Assembly (NCBI RefSeq): GCF_016907755.1
Contig: NZ_JAFBCN010000001.1
Span: forward strand, 4,464,001 to 4,528,000
Direction of reading: 5' to 3'
Source of the DNA: Cellulosimicrobium cellulans
GTDB lineage: Bacteria > Actinomycetota > Actinomycetes > Actinomycetales > Cellulomonadaceae
DNA length: 64,000 nucleotides
This document shows, piece by piece, positions 11,673 to 19,284 of this stretch. The stretch's first letter is position 1. Every line of letters begins with the position of its first letter. A model generated the notes under the pieces. It ran no database searches. It worked only from the letters and a program-made list of their open reading frames with translations, and was not told the origin of the DNA. Position numbers and translations under genes: made by a program.

Positions 11673-13360
11673 GACAGGGACTCCACGACAGGACCGAGGG
11701 ACAGGACGGGGACGAAGGTGAGGCCGACGACGACCAGCGCGACCGTGCCGAGCAGGCCGACGAACAGCGGCTGGTGGGTCGGCAGCGTGCCGGCGGACGG
11801 CGGGACGGACCGCTGGGAGGCGAGGCGCCCCGCGAGGGCGAGGACGAGCGCGATGGGGACGAAGCGGCCGACGAGCATCGCGAGCCCGAGCAGCGTGTTG
11901 TAGTACGGCGTCCCCGCCGACAGCCCGGCGAACGCCGAGCCGTTGTTGTTCCCGGCGGACGCGAAGGCGTACAGCACCTCGGTCAGCCCGTGCGGGCCGC
12001 CCTCCTGCTGGCCCGCGAGCCCGTCCGGCAGGACCACCGACAGCGCCGTGCCGACGAGCACGACCGCCGGGGTCGTCAGGACGTACAGCGCGACGAGAGT
12101 GATCTCCTGGCGACCGATCTTCTTGCCCAGGTACTCGGGCGTGCGGCCCACCATGAGGCCCGCGACGAACACCGCGACGACGGCGAGGACGAGCATCCCG
12201 TACAGCCCCGCACCGACGCCGCCCGGGGCGATCTCGCCCAGGAGCATGTTGAAGAGCACCACGCCGCCCCCCGGTGCGGTGAGCGAGTCGTGCATCGCGT
12301 TGACCGCACCGGTCGAGGTGCCGGTCGTCGCCGTCGCGAACAGGGCGCTCGCAGCGAGGCCGAACCGGGTCTCCTTGCCCTCCAGCGCGGCACCGGCCGC
12401 CTGCGGCGCGGCCCCCGGGCCCGCCAGCTCGGCCCACGTCGTCAGCGTCAGCGCGACGGCGAACAGCCCGGCCATCGCACCGAGGACCGCCCAGCCCTGG
12501 CGCCGGTCGCCGACCATGAGGCCGAACGTGCGCGGGAGCGTGAACGGGATCAGCAGGATGAGAAAGATCTCGAAGACGTTCGTGAACGGGTTCGGGTTCT
12601 CCAGGGGGTGCGCCGAGTTCGCGTTGAAGAACCCGCCGCCGTTGGTCCCGAGCTCCTTGATGGCCTCCTGGGAGGCGACCGGCCCCCCGAGGACGTGCTG
12701 CGTGCCGCCCGCTAGCGTCTCGACCGCGGTGTGCGGGCTCAGGTTCTGGATGACGCCGTTCGCCACGAGCACGACCGCCGCGACGAACGCGATCGGCAGC
12801 AGGATCCGGACCACGGACCGGGTGAGGTCGGTCCAGAAGTTGCCGATCCGCGCGTCGGTCCCCGAGCGGGCGAACCCGCGCACGAGCGCGATCGCCACGG
12901 ACATCCCGACGGCCGCCGAGACGAAGTTCTGCACAGCCAGACCGGCCATCTGGAGGAGGTGCCCCGCGGCGGCCTCGCCCGAGTACCACTGCCAGTTCGT
13001 GTTCGTCACGAACGAGACCGCCGTGTTCCACGCGCCCGCCGGGTCCAGCCCGGTGAACCCGAGGTTCATCGGCAGGTGGTCCTGGAGGCGGCCCAGGGCG
13101 TAGAGGAGCAGGACCGAGGCGAGCGAGAAGCCCAGCAGCGAGAAGAGGTACGTGCTCCACCGCTGCTCCGCCTCGGGGTCCACGCGTGCCAGCCGGTAGC
13201 CCGCGCGCTCCACGCGCAGGTGGCGCGGCGAGGTGTAGACGCGCGCCATGTAGGCGCCGAGCGGCGCGTGCACCGCCGCGAGCGCCCCGACGAGGAGCGC
13301 GACCTGGCCGACGGCCGTCCACACGACCGCGGCGTCGACCGTCGTCGGCACGGCGCTCAC
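11669..13360 (-). CDS. kdpA: Potassium-transporting ATPase subunit A
   Basis: A 563-residue potassium channel-like subunit with ten or so membrane helices. The selectivity-region motifs are clear, including [20 protein letters not shown] and NNNGSAFAG, which place it firmly in the KdpA family at normal length. The GTG start overlaps the kdpF stop (GTGA) and its stop overlaps the kdpB ATG, so expression of F, A and B is coupled. Confidence 0.98.
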   Translation of the reverse strand: MSAVPTTVDAAVVWTAVGQVALLVGALAAVHAPLGAYMARVYTSPRHLRVERAGYRLARVDPEAEQRWSTYLFSLLGFSLASVLLLYALGRLQDHLPMNLGFTGLDPAGAWNTAVSFVTNTNWQWYSGEAAAGHLLQMAGLAVQNFVSAAVGMSVAIALVRGFARSGTDARIGNFWTDLTRSVVRILLPIAFVAAVVLVANGVIQNLSPHTAVETLAGGTQHVLGGPVASQEAIKELGTNGGGFFNANSAHPLENPNPFTNVFEIFLILLIPFTLPRTFGLMVGDRRQGWAVLGAMAGLFAVALTLTTWAELAGPGAAPQAAGAALEGKETRFGLAASALFATATTGTSTGAVNAMHDSLTAPGGGVVLFNMLLGEIAPGGVGAGLYGMLVLAVVAVFVAGLMVGRTPEYLGKKIGRQEITLVALYVLTTPAVVLVGTALSVVLPDGLAGQQEGGPHGLTEVLYAFASAGNNNGSAFAGLSAGTPYYNTLLGLAMLVGRFVPIALVLALAGRLASQRSVPPSAGTLPTHQPLFVGLLGTVALVVVGLTFVPVLSLGPVVESLS

Positions 13361-13446
13361 CGGGCCCGGTCGCTGCGGAGCAGCGCGACGAAGAGGTAGC
13401 CCAGCACGGCGACGACGGCGCCGAGCGCGATCCAGTCGAGGACCAT
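13357..13446 (-). CDS. kdpF: Potassium-transporting ATPase subunit F
   Basis: A 29-residue single-helix peptide (starts [20 protein letters not shown], ends LLRSDRAR), the size and pattern of KdpF, which stabilises the KdpABC complex in the membrane. Its ATG overlaps the stop of the preceding small gene, and its TGA overlaps the kdpA GTG. Position between that peptide and kdpA supports the call. Confidence 0.9.
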   Translation of the reverse strand: MVLDWIALGAVVAVLGYLFVALLRSDRAR

Positions 13447-13541
13447 CACCGGGTACCTCCCGAGGAGCCGTGACGACGCGCGACGAGCGCGACCGTCGCG
13501 AAGAACGCGACGGTGAGGAGGAGGAAGGCCAGGTCGGCCAT
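13446..13541 (-). CDS. 31-residue membrane peptide opening the kdp operon
   Basis: A small gene encoding [20 protein letters not shown] plus a basic tail [11 protein letters not shown]: one membrane helix with a positive C-terminus. It is the first gene of the kdp operon, and its TGA overlaps the kdpF ATG (ATGA), so translation is coupled. From memory, similar peptides precede kdpF in other actinobacteria, usually unnamed. A role as a second small subunit or regulator of KdpFABC is inference. An AGAAGG lies upstream at slightly long spacing. Confidence 0.7.
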   Translation of the reverse strand: MADLAFLLLTVAFFATVALVARRHGSSGGTR

Positions 13542-13663
13542 GGTGGGAACGCCTTCTCGACGAGGGTCGGCGAGCGCCCGCGGCGGGGCGTCGTGCCGGC
13601 GTCCGGAACCCGGGCGCACTGCCGTTCTACGCCCGGCGGGAGGCCCCCGGACGGTGCTCTGAC

Positions 13664-13696
13664 GGAACCTTGACGCCCTCTGCCGGAACCTTGACG
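13664..13696 (-). promoter_or_regulatory. Tandem 12-bp direct repeat, probable KdpE site
   Basis: GGAACCTTGACG occurs at 13664-13675 and 13685-13696, exactly 21 bp apart, within TGACGGAACCTTGACG-type context. OmpR-family regulators such as KdpE bind paired direct repeats about two helical turns apart. The repeats lie about 125-155 bp upstream of the first kdp gene. A -10-like TAGAAC (13629-13624, minus strand) is nearby. Assignment to KdpE is inferred; the divergent DUF389 gene could also be affected. Confidence 0.5.
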
Positions 13697-13740
13697 GGGC
13701 GTCGTCCCGACGGGTCGCGCCCGGCTGGCACGATGGCGCC

Positions 13741-14694
13741 ATGCTGACTGTGCGGGTCACCGCGGGGCACGACCTCGCCGAGCGTCTGCGTCCCGTCCTC
13801 GACGCCGACCCGACCGTGTGCGACCTCGCGGTCGTGCCCGGCGCGGCGCTCGACGGCCGGGGCGACGTCCTCTGGTTCGAGATGGCGCGGGAGAACGCGA
13901 ACAACGTCATGCGGACGCTCCGGCACGCGGGCGTCCCGGCCGACGGGGCCATCGTCGTCACGGAACCGGTGACGGTCGTGTCGGACGCGGCGGTCGCAGC
14001 CGAGAAGGCGGCCCCGGGCCACCCCGCCGACGGCGTCCTGTGGGCGCAGCTCGCGGACACGTCGCGCGAGGACTCCCGCCCCTCCGCCACGTTCTTCGTG
14101 TTCCTGCTGCTCGCGACCCTCATCGCGGGGATCGGGCGGCTGCTGGACCAGCCCATCCTCATCATCGGGGCCATGGTCGTCGGCCCGGAGTTCGCCCCCA
14201 TCGCGGCGATCTGCTACGCGGTCGTCCGGCGGCGGCGCGGGATCGCCGGGTCGGCGCTGGCGACGCTCCTCGGCGGGTTCGCGGGCTGCGCCGCGGTCGC
14301 GTGGGTCGTGTGGAGCCTCGCCTACGCGGCCGGCCTCATCACCTTCGAGCAGGCGACGACCGGGCCGCAGACCGAGTTCATCGTGTCGCCCGACGCGTGG
14401 TCCTTCGTCATCGCCCTTCTCGCGGGCGTCGCGGGTGTGCTCTCGCTCACCACCGCCAAGTCGGCGGCCCTCGTCGGCGTCTTCATCTCCATCACGACCG
14501 TGCCCGCCGTCGGGGCGATCGGCCTGACGCTCGCCGTCGGGGCCTGGGACGAGGCTCTCGGCGCAGGCGTCCAGCTCCTCGTGAACGTCGCCGGGCTGCT
14601 CGTCGCCGGGATCGTGACGCTGTTCGTCCAGCTCCACCTGGGACGCCGGCTGGGACGCCGGCGGCCGGTCCGGGCCGGGCAGCACCCCCGCTGA
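13741..14694 (+). CDS. DUF389 family membrane protein
   Basis: A 317-residue protein of the DUF389 (TIGR00341-like) family, whose function is not known. Residues 1-95 form a soluble ferredoxin-like N-terminal domain, followed by about six membrane helices. The conserved [23 protein letters not shown] and [23 protein letters not shown] regions identify the family. The gene is divergent from the kdp operon across 199 bp that contain the paired repeats, so shared control is possible. No clear ribosome binding site precedes the ATG. Confidence 0.85.
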   Translation: MLTVRVTAGHDLAERLRPVLDADPTVCDLAVVPGAALDGRGDVLWFEMARENANNVMRTLRHAGVPADGAIVVTEPVTVVSDAAVAAEKAAPGHPADGVLWAQLADTSREDSRPSATFFVFLLLATLIAGIGRLLDQPILIIGAMVVGPEFAPIAAICYAVVRRRRGIAGSALATLLGGFAGCAAVAWVVWSLAYAAGLITFEQATTGPQTEFIVSPDAWSFVIALLAGVAGVLSLTTAKSAALVGVFISITTVPAVGAIGLTLAVGAWDEALGAGVQLLVNVAGLLVAGIVTLFVQLHLGRRLGRRRPVRAGQHPR

Positions 14695-14798
14695 CGCGAA
14701 GGACGCGGGTGCTCCTCGTGGGGAGATCGTGACGACCGCGTGACCGACACCCCGACGACCTGGGCGAGGACCGCCGTCGGGCCTCTAGGATGTGCCGC

Positions 14799-15095
14799 AT
14801 GATCTTCAAGGCCGTCGGCGACGGGCGCCCCTACCCGGACCACGGCCGGGTGACCGCCCGGGACTGGGCCGAGGTGCCCCCGCGTCAGGTGCGCCTCGAC
14901 GAGCTCGTCACCACCAAGCGCACGCTCGACCTCGACGCGCTCCTCGCCGAGGACTCCACCTTCTTCGGCGACCTCTTCGCGCACGTCGTCGAGTACGAGG
15001 GCGTCCTCTACCTCGAGGACGGACTGCACCGCGCGGTGCGCGCCGCGCTCCAGCAGCGCGCCATCCTGCACGCCCGCGTCCTGACCGTGCGATGA
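14799..15095 (+). CDS. Small conserved actinobacterial protein (98 aa)
   Basis: A soluble protein rich in acidic and aliphatic residues, with no motif I can assign. The pattern RQVRLDELVTTKRTLDLDALL then EYEGVLYLEDGLHRAVRAAL resembles the ParB-N-like specificity/dosage proteins, but this is only a resemblance. The ATG at 14799 is favoured over one at 14790 because TAGGAT (14786-14791) lies 7 nt before it, so the mRNA is probably leaderless. It sits just before the LytR_C gene, a pairing I recall from other Micrococcales. Confidence 0.65.
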   Translation: MIFKAVGDGRPYPDHGRVTARDWAEVPPRQVRLDELVTTKRTLDLDALLAEDSTFFGDLFAHVVEYEGVLYLEDGLHRAVRAALQQRAILHARVLTVR

Positions 15096-15120
15096 GCGCG
15101 AGGTCCGGTAGGTTTCTGGC

Positions 15121-15771
15121 GTGACCACCCGCCCCGACACCGCGCGCACCGAGCGTCGCCGACGCATGCACGAGCGCCAGGCCGTCGTGTTCGGGCTCCT
15201 CATCGCCGCGCTCGCCGTCGTCGGGCTCGGTGCGCTGGCCGTCTACACGGGGGCGATCGACGCCCCGTTCGACCGGCCGCTGTCGTCGCCCGAGGCGGTC
15301 GACGACCTCGCTGACGTCAAGGTCCCCTGCCTTCCTGACGGCACCCTCCCGGTCGCGACCGGCGACATCCAGGTCAACGTCTACAACGCGTCCGGCAAGG
15401 ACGCCCCCCTCGGGCGGCTGAACCAGGACCTCCTCACGTCGCGCGGCTTCGCCGTGATCTCCACGGGCAACGCGCCGGACCTCGACGGCGACGGGAAGTC
15501 GGACGTGGTGGCGCAGACGCAGATCCACTTCGGGGCCGCCGGCCTCGCGCAGGCCTACACGCTCGCCGCGCACTACGACAACCCCGGCCTCGTGCTCGAC
15601 GCGCGCGAGGACGCCACCGTCGACCTCTACGTGGGCGCCGACTTCGAGGACGTCGTGGACCCCGAGCTCGTCGGCCTGTCCGGCGACGTGCCGCTCGAGA
15701 GCCGCGCCGGGTGCGTCGCGATCGAGGAGATCACCCCGCAGCCGCTGCCCGTGCCGCCCGCGGAGGGCTGA
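15121..15771 (+). CDS. LytR_C domain envelope protein
   Basis: A 216-residue membrane-anchored protein: short basic cytoplasmic segment, one helix (residues 22-44, VVFGLLIAALAVVGLGALAV), then an extracytoplasmic LytR/CpsA/Psr C-terminal (LytR_C) domain with the typical VNVYNASGKDAPLGRLNQDLLTSRGF run. Such proteins act in cell-envelope integrity (Cei-like) in actinobacteria. GTG at 15121 is 6 nt after TAGGTT (15109-15114), suggesting a leaderless transcript separate from the upstream gene, 25 bp away. Confidence 0.8.
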   Translation: MTTRPDTARTERRRRMHERQAVVFGLLIAALAVVGLGALAVYTGAIDAPFDRPLSSPEAVDDLADVKVPCLPDGTLPVATGDIQVNVYNASGKDAPLGRLNQDLLTSRGFAVISTGNAPDLDGDGKSDVVAQTQIHFGAAGLAQAYTLAAHYDNPGLVLDAREDATVDLYVGADFEDVVDPELVGLSGDVPLESRAGCVAIEEITPQPLPVPPAEG

Positions 15772-15824
15772 GCACGTCCCTCGCCCGGCGCCCGCCGAGC
15801 CCTCACGACCGCCGAACGGTACCC

Positions 15825-16433
15825 ATGAGCACCCTGCCCCTCCGGCCCGCCCGGACCACCGACCCCGACGAGGTCGACCGCCTCTACGAGATCTGCCTGC
15901 GGACCGGCGCGTCCGGCGCGGACGCGACCGCGCTGTACACCGACCCGCGGCTGCTCGGCGAGGTCTACCTCGGGGCGTACCTCGCCCTCGAGCCGTCGCT
16001 CGCGTTCGTCGTCGAGGTCGACGGCGTGGCCGCGGGCTACGTGCTCGGCGCGCGCGACACCGTCGCGTTCGAGGCCCGGTCCGAGCGGGAGTGGTGGCCG
16101 CCGCTGCGCGAGCGGTACCCGCTCGGCAGCTTCCCGCAGGGCTCGCGCGACGAGGCGCTCGTCCGCCAGATCCACCGCCCGCACCTCACCGACCCCGCTG
16201 TGCTCCCCGACTACCCGGCGCACCTCCACGTCGACCTGCTGCCCGCCGCGCAGGGCGGCGGCAACGGCCGCCGGCTGATGGAGGCCCTGTTCGACGCGCT
16301 CCGCGCCGCCGGGGCCCCGGGCGTCCACCTCGGCGTCGCGGAGGACAACGTCTCCGCGATCGGCTTCTACGAGCACCTCGGCTTCACCCGCCTCGACGTC
16401 ACGGAGGGCCTGGTCCTGGGCCTCCGCCTCTGA
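15825..16433 (+). CDS. GNAT-family N-acetyltransferase
   Basis: A 202-residue acetyltransferase. The acetyl-CoA binding loop is visible as QGGGNGRRLMEALFDALR (near residue 145), followed by the beta5-alpha4 segment GVHLGVAEDNVSAIGFYEHLGF. An N-terminal extension with an Arg/Glu/Trp-rich loop (SEREWWPPLRERYPL) resembles the acetyltransferase domain found next to O-GlcNAcase enzymes. The acceptor substrate is unknown. It is probably monocistronic and is followed by a palindromic repeat region. Confidence 0.85.
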   Translation: MSTLPLRPARTTDPDEVDRLYEICLRTGASGADATALYTDPRLLGEVYLGAYLALEPSLAFVVEVDGVAAGYVLGARDTVAFEARSEREWWPPLRERYPLGSFPQGSRDEALVRQIHRPHLTDPAVLPDYPAHLHVDLLPAAQGGGNGRRLMEALFDALRAAGAPGVHLGVAEDNVSAIGFYEHLGFTRLDVTEGLVLGLRL

Positions 16434-16463
16434 CCCGGTCCTGGACCCCGCCGCCCCCATCGG

Positions 16464-16514
16464 CGCCGAACCCGGGGTTCGGCGGCACCGTCCCCGCCGA
16501 ACCCTGGGTTGCGG
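16464..16514. repeat. GAACCCGGGGTTC palindromic repeat, locus E
   Basis: A perfect palindrome CGCCGAACCC-G-GGGTTCGGCG (16464-16484) is followed 31 bp later by a second partial copy, GCCGAACCCTGGGTTGCGG (16496-16514). The sequence CGAACCCGGGGTTCG plus the downstream GGCACCGTC recurs, slightly changed, at 17704-17730, and a related copy forms a hairpin at 19215-19274. Copies E and F flank the frameshifted gene. The single-base spacer makes a protein site or repeat more likely than an RNA hairpin. Confidence 0.7.
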
Positions 16515-16705
16515 GCTACGTTCGCCGCCGAGTACCCGGAAACCCCGGACTCGCCGCGTCTCACAGTCCCTCTCAGCAGAGGGAGTCCCTCCTGGCGACG
16601 TGGCGCAGGCATCCTGCGCGTCCACAGGAGCGCATCCTTGGTGGCCCGTCCACAGGACGCCGGTGATCGAAGCGCGGCGGGGCTGGTTCCCGGTGTGATC
16701 TCGAC

Positions 16706-17664
16706 ATGCCAGCGCGAACTCTCGTCCCGGACGAGGCCCTCCGCGTCGCGTCCCGTCAGGAGAGCCTGATCACGACGGGACAGTGCCGCGACGCCGGCGT
16801 GAGCCCCGACGTGCTGCGTCGTCTCCGGCGGACCGGGAGCTGGCGGCACGTCACGCGGGGCGTCCACGACACCGAGCCCGCGCCGGTCGCGTCCAGGCCG
16901 GTCGATCACCGCCGACGGCGTGCTGCCTGGGCCGCGCTGCTCGCGTTCGGGCCCGAGTCGATCGCGGTCGGACCGTGCGCGCTCGCGCTGCTCGGAGTCG
17001 CGGGGCTGCCCGCGCGCGTCGTACCCCAGGCCACGTTGCCGGGTGCCCGCTCCTTCGAGTCGCGGGACGGCATCCGGCTGCGCATGTTCGACGACGGCAT
17101 GACCGTCACGCGCGTCGGCGATCGGTACGTGGCCGCACCGGAGTGGGCGCTGGACCAGGCCGTGCCCGAGCTCGACCGCCCGTGGGCCGTGGCGGTCATG
17201 GACTCGGCGTTGCACCTCGGTCTGCTCTCTTCCGACGGGCTCGCTCGCGCGCACGACCATGCCCGCGGGCGGCGAGGCGTGGCCCGGACCCACTCGTGGT
17301 GGGAGCTCGCGGACGGTCGGTCCGAGTCGCCGCTCGAGACCGGGGTGCGGCTCGACTGCGTCGACGGTGGCGTCCCGCCGGACATGCTCCAGGCCCCCTT
17401 GGTCGGGTCGAGCGGGCGGGAACGGCGCGGCGACCTCGGCTGGCGCCTCGACGACGGCCGCCGGGTCGTCGCCGAGGTCGACGGCGCGGAGTTCCACGAC
17501 ACGCCGAGCGCCGCGTTCGCCGACCGAGAACGTCACAACGACCTGTGACCGCCGACGTCGCGGCGCTGCTCCGACTCACGTCTTCGGATGCACGCGTGCC
17601 CGGGCGCTCGGCGACCATCGTGCGACGGGCACTCCTCGCGGCTGGCCGTCGTCGCGCAGCGTGA
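16706..17664 (+). pseudogene. AbiEi antitoxin-like / DUF559 protein, frameshifted near its C-terminus
   Basis: The reading frame from ATG 16706 encodes an N-terminal helix-turn-helix of the AbiEi (type IV antitoxin) type (QESLITTGQCRDAGVSPDVL, GSWRHVTRGVH) and a C-terminal DUF559/Vsr-like nuclease fold region (DGRRVVAEVDGAEFHDTPSA). It stops at 17548 right after RHNDL. The next frame continues without a gap as VTADVAALLRLTSSDARVPG...AAGRRRAA to 17664, the normal family C-terminus. One lost base near 17545 (CTGTGACC where CTGGTGACC or similar is expected) explains both. It is either a real truncation or a sequencing error. Families like this are common standalone genes in actinobacteria, role unclear. 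Confidence 0.75.
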
Positions 17665-17703
17665 CGAGGACGGCGCCTGTCGCGCACTCCGCGGCAACCA
17701 CCC

Positions 17704-17819
17704 TCGAACCTCGGGTTCGGGGGCACCGTCGACCCGCGAAACCGTCCTTGCGCGTCACGGTGACGTCTCCATGACGCGCAACCCCGGGTTCGGCGACGTG
17801 AGTCGCCGAAACCGGGGTT
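17704..17819. terminator. Palindromic repeat, locus F, with convergent terminator hairpin
   Basis: The region between the frameshifted gene and the permease gene starts with a copy of the GAACCC-type repeat (17704-17730, TCGAACCTCGGGTTCGG). It continues with a 10-bp inverted repeat TTGCGCGTCA/TGACGCGCAA (17748-17757 / 17772-17781) and ends with an 18-bp stem, 17780-17797 pairing with 17802-17819 at 17 of 18 positions around a 4-nt loop. It probably terminates transcription from both sides. Confidence 0.75.
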
Positions 17820-17824
17820 GGCGG

Positions 17825-19159
17825 TCAGCGGGCGTCCTCGGTCGCGTCGTGGACGATCGGCTCGTCGCCTCCGGGGGCCGACGCCGGGCTGGCGGGCTCC
17901 TGGGTCGTGCCGCGCCACCGCGCGATGGTCCGCATCAGGTGATAGATCACGAGGGCCGCGGCGGTGCCGAGCGCGATGCCCTCGAACGTCAGGTCACCGA
18001 CGGCCCACGTGAAGTTGGCGATGCCGATGACGAGCGGCACGGCGGCCGTCGTGAGGTTGACCGGGTTGGAGAAGTCGACCTTGTTCTGCACCCAGATGCG
18101 CGCGCCGAGGATGCCGATCATGCCGTAGAGCATCGTCGCCGCGCCGCCCAGGACGCCGGCGGGGATGGTCGCGATGAGCGCGCCGAACTTCGGCGAGAGC
18201 GAGAGCACCAGCGCGGTCGCCGCCGCGACCCAGTACGCCGCGGTCGAGTAGACGCGCGTCGCGGCCATGACGCCGATGTTCTCGGCGTACGTCGTGGTGC
18301 CCGACCCGCCGCCGACGCCCGCGAGCGTCGTCGCGACGCCGTCCGCGAGGAGCGCGCGGCCGGTGAGGTCGTCGAGGTTCTTGCCGGTCATCGCCGCGAC
18401 CGACTTCACGTGCCCGACGTTCTCCGCGATGAGCACGAGCACGACCGGGACGAACAGGCCGAGCACGGCGACGTCGAACGTGGGCGTGACGAACTCGGGG
18501 AGCCCGATCCAGTCGGCCTGGCGCACCGCGTCGAACGACACCTCCCCCTGGAGCACGGCCACGACGTACCCGACGATCACGCCGACGAGGATCGAGAGGC
18601 GCCCGATGATCCCCTTGAACAGGACGCTGACGAGGATGATCGCGGCCAGCGTGACGACGGCCGTGACCGGCGCCTGCTGGAAGTTCCCCCACGCCGCGGG
18701 GGCGAGGTTGAGGCCGATGAGCGCGACGATCGTGCCGGTGACGATCGGCGGCATGACGATGTCGATCCACCGCGCGCCCGCGACGTGCACGAGCAGGCCG
18801 ACAGCGGCGAGCACGAGGCCGGTGACGAGGATGCCGCCGACGGCCACCGACTGGCCCTGCGACGCGGTCGCGGCGCCGATCGGGGCGATGAACGCGAAGC
18901 TCGACCCGAGGTAGCTCGGCAGGCGGTTGCCCGTGATGAGCAGGAACCCGACGGTACCGATCGCGGAGAAGAACAGCGTCGTCGCGGGCGAGAACCCGGT
19001 GAGCAGCGGCACGAGGAACGTCGCGCCGAACATGGCGACGACGTGCTGCATGCCGATCCCGATGGTCCGCGGCCAGGTCAGCCGCTCGTCGGGGTCGACG
19101 ACGTCCCCCGGCGCGACCGTCTTCCCGTTCCCGTGCAACCGCCACCCGATGGCGCTCAT
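17825..19159 (-). CDS. NCS2 uracil/xanthine permease
   Basis: A 444-residue permease of the nucleobase:cation symporter 2 family, UraA-like. It has about 14 membrane helices. Conserved features are the QHVVAMFGATFLVPLL opening, the half-helix motif GGGSGTTTYAENIGVMAATRV (substrate/proton site region with the E of AENIG) and NFTWAVGDLTFEGIALG near the end. It most likely imports uracil; xanthine cannot be excluded. An upp gene for using uracil lies at 61.4 kb. GGGAGAG precedes the ATG. Confidence 0.92.
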   Translation of the reverse strand: MSAIGWRLHGNGKTVAPGDVVDPDERLTWPRTIGIGMQHVVAMFGATFLVPLLTGFSPATTLFFSAIGTVGFLLITGNRLPSYLGSSFAFIAPIGAATASQGQSVAVGGILVTGLVLAAVGLLVHVAGARWIDIVMPPIVTGTIVALIGLNLAPAAWGNFQQAPVTAVVTLAAIILVSVLFKGIIGRLSILVGVIVGYVVAVLQGEVSFDAVRQADWIGLPEFVTPTFDVAVLGLFVPVVLVLIAENVGHVKSVAAMTGKNLDDLTGRALLADGVATTLAGVGGGSGTTTYAENIGVMAATRVYSTAAYWVAAATALVLSLSPKFGALIATIPAGVLGGAATMLYGMIGILGARIWVQNKVDFSNPVNLTTAAVPLVIGIANFTWAVGDLTFEGIALGTAAALVIYHLMRTIARWRGTTQEPASPASAPGGDEPIVHDATEDAR

Positions 19160-19214
19160 GTCTCTCCCGTCCGTGAAGTTCGTGTGAAGACCCCCGGAGC
19201 AGGGTAGTGCCAGT

Positions 19215-19274
19215 GTCGAACCCGGGGTCGCTCCTCACGCGAGCGGTCCGGTGAGGAACGACCCCGGGTTCGAC
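19215..19274. terminator. 24-bp inverted repeat, locus G (GAACCC module)
   Basis: Arms 19215-19238 and 19251-19274 pair at 23 of 24 positions around a 12-nt loop. The outer part, GTCGAACCCGGGGTCG, shares the GAACCCGGGGT core with the repeats at 16.46 and 17.70 kb. It lies 10 bp beyond the 3' end of the GH81 gene and upstream of the permease promoter, so it probably terminates the glucan operon. Confidence 0.75.
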
Positions 19275-19284
19275 GGTCGACGGA

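Noticed and set aside
13727-13740. A leaderless promoter for the DUF389 gene (CACGAT 6 nt before the ATG)
   Set aside because: The hexamer lacks the T at the first position, so it was not counted in the leaderless set.
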